A DNA stretch of 64,000 bases. Source: Cubamyces lactineus. Taxonomy: Eukaryota; Basidiomycota; Agaricomycetes; Polyporales; Polyporaceae. This document shows, in pieces, positions 1 through 12,153 of the stretch (positions within the stretch are counted from its first letter, which is position 1; each line of letters starts with the position of its first letter). The stretch lies in contig JACDTU010000002.1 in assembly GCA_022376465.1 (NCBI GenBank), forward strand, positions 1,054,001 to 1,118,000, written 5' to 3'. The position numbers and the translations under genes are program-made. The notes under the pieces were generated by a model. It was not told the origin of the DNA. It saw only the letters and a list, made by a program, of their open reading frames with translations, and ran no database searches.

Positions 1-2
1 TG

Positions 3-3000
3 GCAGTGGCCAGCTCGAGCAACCTTCAGGCGCTTGAAGACGCGTCCCAGCCCACTTCCAGGGCTTCCTCTCCAACGTCTCCTACGACCTCCGTATCGTT
101 TCAGCAGTCGCAGGCTCCACGCGTAAATGTGAATGTCAACGGATCACTAACGAGCACCCCCACCTCCGCATATCCAAGCCATGCGCTCGAAGCCCCTCCG
201 GGCATGTCATATCCCGAATTCCTCCGCTCTTGGACGGACGCACATGTCGCACTGTGGCTCACAGAGATCAGGTGTGGCCATCATGCCGCAACGTTCAAAG
301 CCAACGATATCCGAGGTGACGTCCTACTCGAGCTGGACCAGATGACTCTAAAGGAGATGGGAATGAACAGTGTCGGAGACCGGGTTCGTATCCTCAACGG
401 CGTAAAGCACCTCAGGCAGCGATGCTCCTCGAGTACTGCCCTCACTTCGATCCTCAACCGCCCGCGCGCTTCAGAGCATAGTCGGAACTCGAGCATCTCG
501 AGCGATCATGGCACCGCGGCGCGTACAGGCGCGCGGCGATTGGAATCTGGGCGGCCTGCTCCCTTACACCTGCCCCCTAATGGAGGATCACCGGAATTGC
601 CGCGCCTGGTACGTGACGGGCAGGACTCGGCGCGATACAACGCCACCATGCGCCCGCTCCCAGTGCAGCCCAATAGTGCGACCATGCACGGGACGCCTAC
701 CACCGCGCACAGTCGTACAAATCTACCACCTCTTCCCCCGCCACCTCGAGGGCAACCTCCCCTGCCGCCCATTGCTCGTACTCCTCGAAATCTTCACCAT
801 ACGCCCGGAACGCCCAGTACTTCCGGGAGGCGCACTCCGACACTCCCAGATGCCCCGCCGGCGCTGCCTCAGGCAGGTCTGCTCACACCGTCTCAGACTC
901 AAGGCTCACCGTGGTACGGCCTGCCCTCGGACCCGAGACAAGGCAACAACCATCGAACGCCCAGTCGCTCGACATCACCATTACCCTTCCCCCCATCACA
1001 ACCTCCTGTCCGCAATGCGAGCCGTGCAGCCTCAGAACACGCGCGGAATGGCTCGTATTCCGCCTCCACTCCCACTTCTGAGACGTCAAATAAGCCACTG
1101 CCACGGCGAGTAGGCAATGGTACGCATCCATACGCCAGCTCTCAGCTCCAGCAGTCTCATGGCTTGTCTCCGATTGATGAATCCCATCCATCAGGACGAA
1201 ACAACGCCTCAGGCATGAACGCATTGCCAGCCTCGTTCAGAACTCTGAATGCCCCCTTCCGGCCTGGGACGCCATCTCACAATACTCCATCCCTTGATGA
1301 CCTCCGGCGGAAGTTGATCAAGTTTACACTGCCCGAGGAGGGCATGACGGTTACTATCAATGTCACAGATTGCTCCGGTGGAGTGGAGGTGCTCACGAAG
1401 GCGCTCAAGAAGCTCTACAAGCTTGGCCCGGATGGCTCAGAGTCTATCGAGTCTACCGATGGCGGTTTGAGCGTAGATGGTTGGGGTGCATTCCTTGAGT
1501 GGGGACAGAACGACTCCAGCAGTATGTATAATTTACCGTACACCCCTACAGCCGGAGATCCTGATACCAGAGCGCAGGAGGCCCCCTCAGCGAAGCCGAA
1601 CTGCTCAGTTTGTGCCAAGCACCTCCGAACGATCCAGCCCGCGAACACGGCCTTATCCTACGCAAGACAGCAGTCGCGCGGCGTGGACAGTCTCCTCCGT
1701 CGCCAACGTTGCTTGTGTCGGACGATGGGGAGGACGCGCTCGACAAGGCGCTCGCCGCAGAGCCACCGGTCTACACCAAGGCGATGAAGCGCGCGAGCTC
1801 CGTGAGCATCCTCAGCGGGCTCGGTGTCCCGCTCCCCGACAAGGCGGCACAAGGGCCCCCCGCAGAGACAGAGACGCAGAACGCGGCGAGCCCGACGAAA
1901 GGCTCCAAGAAGGCGCCGTCGAAGCTGCGCAACTTCTTCGGGCAGCGGCCGCCCAGCGAGCTCATCACGACGCACCTCGCCGCGTACTTCCCGAACACGG
2001 AGAAAAAGGTGCTCGAGCGCACGCGGCGGCAGAGCATGCTCCGGCAGAGCGGCGTGCCCGGGCGGCGCGACAGCATCATCTCGTTCAGCACGCCGTCCCA
2101 GTCGCGCTTCAGCGTGAGCACGCTCGGCTCGCAGCGGACGTCGTCCCCGCGCATGTCGATGTCGTCCGCGTCGATGACCGCGGTCGACAGGGCGTCGTCG
2201 CCGTACTCGACTTTGGAGACGGACGATGGCACGAGGGTGGACGAGCCGCCACGCTTGTCGCTTTCGACGGACGATGGGCATTCCGTGGATCTCACCGCGC
2301 CTGGCTCGGCCACGTCCAACACGCTGAGCCCTCATCTGCTCCCGCCGGTGGCCTTCCCATCCGAGTCGCTTTCGGAGTCGCTTAACCTGTCTGACAGCCA
2401 GGGTTCGTTGCGCTCGTCCAGGCGCATGTCGACCGCTTCCAAGAGGATGAGCTATATCACGGAGCTGCGCAGCAAGCGCGATCGTTCGGACACCGCTAGT
2501 CTCATGACGGTGGATGAGATCACTGCAGAAGTCGAGAGTCGACAGGAGGCGGCGAAATCGGGAGACTCGGATGAGTGGACGAAGGTCGACATGCCAGATA
2601 ACGCGGATCGTGAGAGCATCAAGGAAACGGAAGACGAGGAACTGAGCGAGGAGGAAGAGGATGAAGAGGAGGGCGACGAGACGGCTACAGACGATGATGA
2701 CGAGCCTGGCAAGGCCATCATGTCAACAGGTGAGAGCGACAATCCGGCGAAGAGGCTTGCCGTGGGGCCTGTTGCTTATAATGGCTCTTGTAGGCGAGCG
2801 CACAATCAAGTGGATCAAGGGCGCGCTCATCGGTGCCGGTTCCTTTGGCAAGGTTTACCTCGGCATGGACGCTGCCACCGGCCTGCTCATGGCTGTCAAG
2901 CAAGTCGAGCTGCCTACAGGTTCGGCGCCGAACGAGGAACGCAAGAAGGCTATGCTAAGCGCCCTAGAACGAGAAATCGAGCTCCTCCGGGACCTGCATC

Positions 3001-3815
3001 ACGAAAACATCGTCCAGTATCATTGTACGTGCTAGCCGCTTCTGTCCGGGTCCGTTGTGGTTTAGCGGCTGACGGGGTTGACAGCTTCTTGCATTGACGA
3101 CGACCACCTGAACATTTTCCTGGAGTACGTCCCGGGCGGGTCGGTGACATCTTTGCTGAGGAACTACGGCGCGTTCGAGGAGCCTCTTGTACGCAACTGG
3201 GTCCGCCAGATTCTGCTTGGACTCAACTACCTGCACGAGCGTGATATCATCCACCGCGACATCAAAGGCGCGAACATGCTCGTCGACAACAAGGGCGGAA
3301 TCAAGATCTCCGATTTCGGCATCTCCAAGAAGATCGATGACAGTGCGTGGCCCGTTCCTCGCTGTCTTCCCCGCCACGATCTGTTGCTGACATTGCGGGG
3401 CAGATCTGCTTCCAGGACATCGCGCACATAGGCCGTCCCTCCAGGGCTCCGTCTTCTGGATGGCGCCCGAGGTCGTGCAGCAGAAGGCGTATACCTTCAA
3501 GGCCGACATCTGGAGTGTCGGTTGCTTGGTCGTCGAGATGTTGACTGGCGAGCACCCTTGGCCACATCTGTCGCAGATGCAGGCAATCTTCAAGGTATGC
3601 AATCCTCCGAACCGTAAGAAGTCTCTTCGGTTGTTGAACATAGCCTTTAGGTCGGGTCAGCGAAAGCGAAGCCAGCTATACCGCCAGACATCTCTCCAGA
3701 AGCTGTCGACTTCCTTGAGAAGACGTTCGAGCTCGACCACGAACTCCGTCCGTCGGCTGCAGATCTCCTCAAACACCCCTGGATCGCAAACCAGCCGTCG
3801 CCGTTCGGCCAATGA
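3..3815 (+). CDS. STE11: Ste11-type MAP kinase kinase kinase (SAM + RA-like + kinase), 5' partial
   Basis: MAPKKK of the pheromone/filamentation MAPK cascade; it phosphorylates a Ste7-type MAPKK in the cytoplasm. Exons read: 3-1521, 1578-2729, 2794-3024, 3085-3342, 3404-3594, 3651-3815 (about 1,170 residues). A SAM domain lies near residues 70-135, an RA/ubiquitin-like segment near 430-505, then a long Ser/Pro-rich acidic linker. The kinase domain (about 893-1165) shows the glycine loop GAGSFG, catalytic loop [11 protein letters not shown] and the MAPKKK-typical [12 protein letters not shown] and RA modules are known to dock Ste50 and Ras-like inputs; that role is inferred here. The frame is open to the left edge with no ATG, so the true start is probably outside the window. 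Convergent with TRM1, 175 bp apart. Confidence 0.93.
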
Positions 3816-3990
3816 TCATGTCCGTCAGCTGTCGTTACCCCCTCACGTCTTACGTCTTTTCTTTCGTGGCGCACGGATGTCGTATTTTATATCTAGCAGC
3901 ATATCTAGTCGCGGGTCGAGTGTCTGTACTGTTTCCCCCCTCGGAATCATGCTTTGTAATACGGTCGAGCTCTGGAATGTTACATGTTGT

Positions 3991-6418
3991 TCAGTCGTCC
4001 CCCTCCCGCTTACGCTTCCCGCCCGGGCGCGCTCCTGGTCCCCAGTTCGGCGTTGGGTTCTGCTGGTAGCGAACTAGCTTCACCTTTGAGGAGAGCGTCA
4101 TGCAATCTCGATGGCGTTTGAAGTTCGCTTCCGCCCTATGTACTCGTCAGGAGGAAAGGACGGGAAGGAAGAACACGTTGACACCTACTTGGGCTCTTTG
4201 CTGAGCAATTGGCGCGTGGGTGAGTTCTCTGCTACTTTGTCCATCCGAACCGGGTGTTTTTTGACCCAGGAGCGGAAGATGTCGTGGATGTCGGTGTACG
4301 TCGCAGAGGTCTTCAACGATCCTGCACAAGCATGCGAGCGCGAGACTTTGTGTCCTGCGTGAAGGAGCGCAGACCTGCGAACGCCCATACCCTTAGTACA
4401 CTCCGCATAATTCACTTCGACAGGCACACTACTCACGCAGTTTCGTCCAAGCTAGGGCATACAGAGTGGAAGTGGCTTGCAATTTTCGATGGCGTGAAGT
4501 AGAATGGGGTGTCCAATTCCTACGCAAAGATTAGTGGTATGCGATGTGCAATGCGAGCGAATACGAACCTCCTTCGCAACCGTGAGCATACCCTTCATCC
4601 TCGCGGACGTGCCATATTTATCCTCGTTCGCCTCCACATGGTTGAGGACGCTCGAGACGAAATCTTTGTTGTGGATAGGACCGGACCACATGGGACCTGC
4701 CACCTTTTTTATTATATTTTATCTCAGGGTCCATGGTCATTCTCGTAGTACGACGGCAAGATGACACTCACGTGTAGCACTGAGTTGCACTCTGGGCAGC
4801 GTTCTGACACAGGTGGTCCAGTATGCACCTTGAAGTGCAGATTTACGTTCCCCTTCGCGCTGACCTGCTCCGTCACGCGGCCCAGAGGCTGCTCATAGAA
4901 CGACTGGCAGCCGCTGCAAACATGGTACACGGCGGTCTGGCTGCGATGTTAGCTGTGGTGTGGGTCGTTTTGCGTGAAAATGTGCTATCGAGGCGTACCT
5001 GAAGAGTTTCTTCACCTCTATTGGTGCTGTGAAGACGCGCACGAAGAGGCGAACGTAGAAATCGATGGAAAGCGACAAGAGCGGCTGGATGTACCGGCCG
5101 TATCGGGCTGCTGATGTCGACAACGTGTGAAGAACGAGTCGCAAGGCCTGCAAAAGTAGATTAGACCCTCAAGCTTAGGGCGGAAATGGCAGGACATACA
5201 GCTTCATGGCAATACTCTGCTTTTACAGGGGCACCGCCGTAGTTGGAGAAGCTAGCGTAATATGAGACGCTGAATCGTGACGTCTTGAGAACCTGAGGTC
5301 TTACCATTTTTCAGGGTAGTTTGTCGTGGCCAACACAGACATATCCGTGCATGTCACGCAAAGGAGACCTGAACATCCCCACATTTACTTCTACGCTCAT
5401 ATAACGATACGAAAGTGACGTACCACCATCGTTCACGCACTGCACAGAGGCGTCAATGAACGGTGCAGCAGTACCATAGGGATCAAGGTCGACGACATCC
5501 ACGCGGTTGCGTTCGCTCCGATGGTTGTACATCAGGGCACTATGCGTTCTCTCAATGTAATGCACTCATATATTGGGGAGACTGGACGTACCATGCATCG
5601 CCTTCGTTCACGCGAACCTTGGCAGGTCGTACCTTAGGCTTGTCGCTGCCACCTTCGGGCGCGGGGAGCTCCTTTTCGTGGAAGTCGTTGAGCTCGACGT
5701 TCCGACGCATCGCTTCGACGGCAGCGGGGGACAGGTCGTTTGCAATAACATATCTGCGACGACCTCGGTGCATTAGAGGGGGAAGAGGGGCAGAAGGAGC
5801 CAACAACATACTTGACGTTAGGGATCTCGTGCGCGTAGCGGATCGAACGCAGACCGGTGGCGGAAAGGGCTTCAAGGATCACGAACTGCTGAGGACGGAA
5901 CTATGGCAAGGTTAGCGGGCCCCACCTTCCTCATAATTGACCGCATCTGCCTACCTCTTTGTGTGTCTGAACGTCAGAGGTGCTCTTCGATGCGCCTTCC
6001 GTCGCAGGACCTTGTGAAGTACCGGCAGCAGCCGTCTCCTCAGGCGCATCCCCTTCAGCTACAACCCCCGCAAGTCTATTCGCACCCATAAGCGCAACCT
6101 CGCGACTTGGGTGCACAACTCACTTCTCGGTCTCTTCGCTTGATGGTTCTCTCCCTCCTCCGGCCCCCCAGCACCAGTAGTAGCAGCAGCACCAGCAGCC
6201 TTCTTCGCGCGCCGTTCCGCCGCCTGCCGCCACTTGCGCTCCTTCTCCGCATTCACGAGCTCGCCCCACGTGCGGATGCACGCGACGCTCAAATCGCGGT
6301 TGAACTCCTGCACCGGGTTCAGGAACGCGTCGTTGGACGCCGGAAGGAGGATCGCCGCCGAGTTCTCCTTGTGCAGCGTGAAGCCCTCGGGCACGGTCAG
6401 CGTCGCTGGGGCACTCAT
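3991..6418 (-). CDS. TRM1: tRNA (guanine26-N2)-dimethyltransferase Trm1
   Basis: SAM-dependent enzyme that makes N2,N2-dimethylguanosine at position 26 of tRNAs (nucleus and mitochondria). Thirteen exons (high to low): 6418-6124, 6058-5955, 5888-5812, 5753-5592, 5539-5424, 5368-5305, 5251-5200, 5147-4999, 4940-4772, 4703-4569, 4519-4437, 4374-4189, 4135-3991; 578 residues, the usual size. Seen: [13 protein letters not shown] near the N-terminus, [11 protein letters not shown] (SAM binding), [12 protein letters not shown] (catalytic motif), a CSGC...CPEC zinc-binding pair, and the C-terminal Trm1 block ending in basic KRKR, a plausible nuclear signal. The start ATG at 6418 gives the expected family N-terminus. 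The intron 4704-4771 ends in AAG after an A-run, an unusual but in-frame acceptor. Confidence 0.95.
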
Positions 6419-6969
6419 TTTTCGCACAGATGCCAGATGTAAGACGCGCGGTGAGAGAGAGAGGCGGTGAAGATGGCACAGAGGCCGCGGGAAGTGGGGG
6501 CGAGTGAGTGCAAGCAGTTTTGCGACGGCGTTCAGTAGATGCTTCGTCCAAATGAGTGGTGGATTAGGCGCCCATGACGCCCATCCAGTCCTTTCGTCCT
6601 CGCTTCGGTTACCGGCTATCCACCTTGTATTCGGCAATGATGCACTCGGGCTAAATGTTCCACATGAGCTGAACCATTTGTTGTTTTGATTGATTAACGA
6701 TGCAAGGTAACGTGCGTAAAGATACAGTGTTGGGGTAATTCAAGATGCGCCAAGCTACGGATCTATCGACAAAAAAACCATGTCCGCGAGCGAGAGACAC
6801 AGAAACACAGAGAGGGAGGGTGCGAGTGGATGGCTGAATGGTTGTCCGAGAATTATGCAAGTGTCTGTGGCGGGTTCGCTGAACCCAAACGGAATGTGTG
6901 TATACCGGGAAGGGCGAAGTGAGATGTGTGGGGAGTTGCGAGAATGCGAACGGGGGCACGATCGCGATC
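6419..6969. other. Intergenic: TRM1 upstream region and ferric reductase 3' flank
   Basis: This 551-bp gap lies between the TRM1 start (minus strand) and the ferric reductase stop. Short open frames exist but none shows a family motif or spliceable structure. I see no RNA gene or repeat. Confidence 0.6.
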
Positions 6970-9900
6970 TCAGTAGGAGAACTCTTCGGAGAAGAGCGCG
7001 ATGGAACCGCGCATGTCGCCCCGCTTGATGCGCCCCGGGTCGATCTGGGCGGCGATGATCTTGCGCATCATCGCGTCGAGCGACGTAGGCCCACAACCTA
7101 AAACATAGACACGCACATTAACCAATCAGCACCACAATCCACATCAAACACAAACCAGGGCCAGTAAACCCTAGCAGTAATGAGGAGAAAAAAGAGACTC
7201 ACAAGCAACGGCGACCGCGCCCTTGGCACGCTCGACCTCGTCCGCCAATATGCGCTCCAGCCTGGGCTTTCCGGGACGCGCGTGCTCCGCGACGACGCCG
7301 ACGTCCTCGACCTCCTGGTCGTCCAGGTCCAGCCGGAGTTGCTCGCGCACGCTCTCGACGTCGCCACCCGGGACGAGCGCCGCAAAGCTGTCGGTGTCCG
7401 TCCACACGCTCAGGCGCGAGCGCGGCGTAATCGGTGTCTCGATCGTCGACCGTTCCGATAGCGCCTGCGACACCCGCTTCGACGCTGCTGGTCCCATCGC
7501 TGGGGGCATCGCGCCCGGGGGTACAACAGAGAGGTTGTATGAATGTCGTGGCGAGGACGAGCCGCTTGTCCGGCGTGCGGCAGGGTCGATCAATGGGAAC
7601 GCGCTTGGAGGTGGAGAGTAGGGGGACGTTGGGCTAGCGACTGCACTAGGCCGGACAGCACTAATGTCGACGCTCTGCCGCCGCGATCCGCTGGAGTCGG
7701 TATCAAGAGGTGGTAGGGAGGCACGCTTGTTCACGAGCTGCGCGGACGACGCGCCAGGCCCATCCAACTGAGCTTCCGATGCCCGATAGATGAGCTCCTG
7801 CTTCGCGAGGACCGCCATAGAGATACGACGGGTATTCCTCCGGCGCTTCCTGCCCTCCTGTCGCACTGACAGATTGAATTGTGCCTCTCCAGGAAGCTCC
7901 GTGTCGTCATCGCCCTCGAAGTTCGTCAGATCCAAGACGTGTTCCTCATGGCCCAGCTCGCCTTCGTCTTGAACGTAGCCGCCCGTGTAGTAGCTGAGGT
8001 CCACGTCGCTGTCTTCGCCGCTCTCTTCCGACGACGCAGAGGAGGCGCTTGATCGTGGCCGGGCCTCCTGCGCAAAGCCGGGATTAGGCCGTTCGAAATC
8101 GGCTTGTTTACCCTTGGGCAGCGGCGCAAACGTGATGCGAGAGCGTGCTTGGGGTGGGCCAGCAGTAGGCGCAGGTTTCACGTTCGTCACAAAGATGTCC
8201 ACCTGCAGCTCCGGTGCCGGTATCAAGTCCATGCACCGTCGCAAAATCGTCGCACACCACTGGACATGACCTGAATAGCAAACCCTCAGTACTGCCATGG
8301 TCGGAAATAGAACGACGCCCACAGACGCTCACCGAACTCTCGCACAAGCCACACGAAGCGTATCCGGGAAGTCTTGTACCCTGGTTGTCCAAAGCCGCCT
8401 GATTTACCGCCGAGGAAGCGGCCATCCCTGCCCGCATGACAAAGGCATAGATACTGGAGGACCGAAAGTGCATAGCTGACGCCAGAACCACCCGCCACGA
8501 CGAGCACGGACGAGTAGTCACCCCAAGACGCACGCGCCGACGAACCGTATGGGCCGTCCACACAGGCGCGTAGAAGGACCCCGCGCCTAGGCATGTCGCA
8601 ACGAGGAAGGGACTCCCCCCGCTGGAACTGCTGTCCTCGGCTGATCATCAGTGCCACTGTGTCCCAAAGATCCTTCGTCCATCCGTTCTTCGCACGGATT
8701 ATGAATACGAGGACTCGACCGTCAGTATACGGATTCTGTTCATCACAGATGGATGCCGTGGTGAAGGGATGCGTAGTGAATCTTGTGATCGAGGGGACCG
8801 ATATCAGGAAGTGTTGCCCCGGAGCCCAAGAGAGGTAGCCAGGGGTCACAATGCGTAGCCTGACTGTGCGCCCAGGAAGCAATTCCGCATGGGCAAACCC
8901 AGGGGGCGGAAGATAATCTGTCGGTAGGGACAGACCAGCGCCCGGCGCCAGCTTCTGCGGCGAAGTCGGTGGGTATTGAGCGAGTCCAAGCGTCGAAGCG
9001 GATGGTGGAGTGCCAGGGAGGAAACCTTTAAGAGGAGTCGAAGGATACGACAACTCGGCTTTCTGGTGCCCGCCTTTGGCGTCCAAAGTAGAGTGATGAA
9101 GGGCTCTCGAGGACGGGGACGCGGTGACTCCTAGGAAGCCATTGGTATACAACCACCAGGTAAAGCGCCAAGTTCGCTCCCCGATCCACAGTCCTAGAGC
9201 AGCCCAGCACCACCACCAAACAGGCGGATGATGCAGTGCAGACATGACTAAGGTCAGAGGAACCAACAAAACGTGCAAGAACCAGAAAGCCTCGTAATGC
9301 GCCCGCCTAATAGGAGCGATAGACAATGTGAACAGGAGCGTCATACATCCAAAGGCCTATGGGGGGATCAGCGAAAATCACACTAGAAAACGATGAAACC
9401 TACGCACGATCCACGCATATAGGAACTTTTCGTATTGCCATGCATACACATAGGCGATCTTGCCAGTAGTTGGCCGACGCTCAATGACGAGTTGTACGCT
9501 CCAGAACGCAACATGCAAGACAGTGAGGAAGTATATGAGACGTGCGCTCCATTTGTGCAACCAGAGAAGCTTGTCGCAGTACAGCTGCACCAGGCAAGGC
9601 AAGGAGAACAGTGCAAATGGTGGTGACTTGAGGGCAAAGAGGATGCAGAGGGGAAAGAGGGCAAACGCGATGAGGCCGGTGCGATTACCGGACGTCCACC
9701 ACGCCTTCTGGATGGTATACTGTGGCTGGTATTGCGTGAAGAGGGAGGTATCGTATGCGCGCTTCGCAAGGGTAGTGGTCGCGTAGGGGAAGTCCTGGAG
9801 AGTCCACAGGGTTGATCCAGGTGCAAGATAGTCTGGTCCCAGGAACGAGACTAGGAGGGCAGCAATGACTATGATGGCGAGGGTGAATATCTGCGCATTT

Positions 9901-10226
9901 GAGGGCAGGGAGAAGGGTTGTCTGTGCGGTTGCCCTTTAGCTCTAGCCTGAGCCAGACTATGTTTCTTCCTCCATGTCCGCCTCCGAATAGCCCACTTGG
10001 TCCATAAGGCGCCGAGGTAACCACCGCGGAGGTGTGTATGGTGCAGTATGGAGAGGCAGATGAGAACAACACCAAGGGCTATCCAGAATAGGTAGGAGTA
10101 GACCCGACTGGCGTCACTTAGGACATGGACGGTGAGGTATGCGGTAACGAACTCGAGGTCATCGGAGTAGGAAGGAGAGGTGGGGTAAGCAGGTCGAGAG
10201 GTAGCGGTCGGGGTGGCCGATGCCAT
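6970..10226 (-). CDS. Ferric reductase-like transmembrane oxidoreductase (FRE family)
   Basis: Membrane flavocytochrome expected to move electrons from cytosolic NADPH through FAD and two hemes to external Fe(III) or Cu(II). Exons: 10226-9408, 9356-8333, 8270-7203, 7097-6970 (1,012 residues, longer than the usual 600-800). Seen: about six membrane segments in the first half, with paired histidines in LHKWSARLIYFLTVLH and in the AHYEAFWFLH...ALHH stretch; an FAD-binding HPFTTAS; NADPH-site VAGGSGVSYALSVLQ; and a C-terminal CCGPTSLDAM (the Cys-Gly-Pro of the family). An extra acidic, Ser-rich insert of about 300 residues separates the NADPH motif from the C-terminal CGP motif. No burst-oxidase EF-hand is visible, so FRE rather than NOX. 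Upstream on the same strand is ATX1, which fits metal uptake. Confidence 0.88.
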
Positions 10227-11054
10227 ACGACACCAAAAGGACTCTGCGGGACCGAGGAAAGAGAGTGAGATTGACGGTGGAACCGACGAGTTGGAGAGTG
10301 TTGGACAGGAGACGCACCTGGGCACCCGAGTCCTTATGTTATGGATGCACTGAAAGGGGCCGGGCAAATCTAGATGCGGGTTCGGGGGCGGTCCTTTCCA
10401 GGGACGAGACTCTCTTGGCTGCGAATACTTGGAGCTGGAGTCGCCGAGGACTTTGTAGCGTTTGGCGGACGGGATGAAATGAGAGTTGGTGCGCGCGCTG
10501 CGGGCTGTCCGGGCAATATATTATCGGGGGTGGGGCGGGGGCAAGGGTGGTGTCATCACGCGCAGCCAGGGAAGGGCTGGGACAGGGAAGAGGCAGGTGA
10601 AAGGAAGGAGGGAGAGAAAGAGGAGGAAGGGGAGCTGGGCGTGTCTCGAGCCCTGACCCAAGAATTCACGGCCATGGCCATGTTCCAAGCAGCCTGAGTG
10701 GGCAGGCCGCCGAGCGCGCCGTCTGTCCGTCCCTCGGCATGATCGTCATACCCTCCTCCTCTTTCCGAGATCACCATCGGGCGTGCCGCACAGCGCTCCG
10801 GCGTATTCCCTCCAGTTCGCCCTGATCAGTCCAATACGTACTGCGCACTCATTTTCATCAGGTCCATCACCTCTCCTCGACAACCCTACAGTCAAATGCC
10901 ACACAGAACTTCCTGCATTGGCGCCAGCGTACAACACTATTTATTCAGTTTCTGCACTCCATCGCCCCCGCTATACATAGGCTCGAGCAGTTGAGAACTC
11001 CCAAACACCGACCACCAACTTCTGGACTCCCAGCGAACGCGCGCCGTCGTCAGG
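10227..11054. promoter_or_regulatory. Ferric reductase upstream region with a long polypurine/polypyrimidine tract
   Basis: This 828-bp gap precedes the ferric reductase ATG (minus strand). On the plus strand bases about 10560-10645 are almost pure purine (AG-rich), so the coding strand of the reductase is CT-rich there, as in many basidiomycete promoters. A TTATC at about 10521-10525 reads GATAA on the reductase strand; a GATA-type iron regulator could bind it, but a single 5-mer is weak evidence. No gene seen. Confidence 0.4.
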
Positions 11055-11556
11055 TCAGACCACAGTCTCCCCGGAGATGATCTATATTCATCGGGCGACA
11101 TGTGAGTCTCGGCCACTCTATCTGCCGTGGGACCCGTTGCATCGAACGAAGCACCCACCTGCTTGCCCGTCTTTGCGATCTTCGCGTGCAGCTCGTCGTA
11201 CGGGATCGTGCCCTTGACCAGCACCTCCTGCTTCTCCAGGCTGATATCGTACTCGGACACTCCTGTCATCCCGCCACCGCCGCGTTCGCATCTCTGATCA
11301 TACCCGCACGAGCACACGCAGCCGACGTACCTTCCGTCTTCTTCAGCACGCGGTCGATGGCCCCGGAGCAGCCGGTGCAGGTCATCTACGGGCGTCCCCC
11401 CAGCTCTGTCAGCCTCTACGCCAGCCGCGCTGATACTGATGAACCGCGCGTCATCACCTTCACGTTGAACTTGTAGGTGTGTTGGTCAGACTGTCGTCGT
11501 CGTTCCCACCGTCAGCCATCTCGTCTTCGGCTCTGCGAAGTGAGCAAACGCACCAT
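11055..11556 (-). CDS. ATX1: Copper chaperone Atx1 (HMA domain)
   Basis: Small cytosolic Cu(I) carrier that delivers copper to the Ccc2-type ATPase in the Golgi, feeding multicopper oxidases. Five coding exons: 11556-11554 (ATG only), 11490-11458, 11385-11331, 11262-11159, 11081-11055; 73 residues, the family length. The protein begins MSDQHTYKFNVKMTCTGCSG; MTCTGC is the MxCxxC copper site, and KTGK near the end is the conserved lysine region. The first exon holds only the initiator codon: ATG is directly followed by GTGCGT, and the intron ends in ACAG before TCT GAC. Any other start breaks the frame or adds stops. Next to a ferric reductase, so probably part of metal homeostasis. Confidence 0.92.
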
Positions 11557-12153
11557 GTCGAGTGAACTTTCTAGATGATAGAGATGGTCAAGGTGCTGCG
11601 ATACGAGACGCCCGTCAATACCGCGCTCTGCGGTCGCCCCCAACTATCAACGCACTGATCGGTCAGAGAGAAAGCTGCGGTGGCAGAACTTCGAGGAGCA
11701 GAAAACGCAGAGATGAGGAGATGGGCTAGGGCGGTTGTCGCAGCAGCAGTGCGTATTTATCCCGGCGACGGCGACGGCGTGAGCGTGATCAATGGCGCAA
11801 CAAGCTCACACATCCCAGATACCGTCGCGCGGAGAATGCCGGCGGTAGCTAAGTCGACGAATGGGGGAACCTCATCAGTCAGCAACTCGGCCAGAAACAC
11901 TATGCCCCAGGTCCCCAGCCACGACAGGCATTTGTCAGAGCTGTGTATACAGCACTGCACATCGCAGACAATGACTTATGTGGACCATGGCAGTTGGCAT
12001 CGACATCGCCAACAAGAGATTGCGTGCTTCACTGCGTCAGTGTATTGGACTGATGAATATGCCTAGTCGGACAGCCTGGGGGAATCCATGCTGGTATAGG
12101 ATCTCCAAGGCTCACGCGGAGACACCGCGAGCAGCTGCGGACTACGCCGTCTG
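11557..12153. other. Intergenic: ATX1 upstream region and permease 3' flank
   Basis: This 597-bp gap lies between two minus-strand genes. It includes a plus-strand open frame of 128 codons (11680-12066) with no recognisable motif or splice context; I treat it as chance. It should carry the ATX1 promoter. Confidence 0.5.

Noticed and set aside
6..8. GTG as the STE11 start codon.
   Set aside because: Nuclear fungal genes start with ATG; the frame is open to the window edge, so the gene is 5' partial.
1658..2335. Long minus-strand open frame (225 codons).
   Set aside because: It is the antisense shadow of the GC-rich linker of STE11; Arg/Ala-rich with no motif.
7171..10226. NADPH oxidase (Nox) as identity of the membrane flavoprotein.
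   Set aside because: No EF-hand and the overall layout, including the FRE-type N-terminus, fits ferric reductase better; the core motifs alone do not separate the two.
11680..12066. 128-codon plus-strand frame between ATX1 and the permease.
   Set aside because: Uneven composition, no family resemblance, and it lies in the expected ATX1 promoter.
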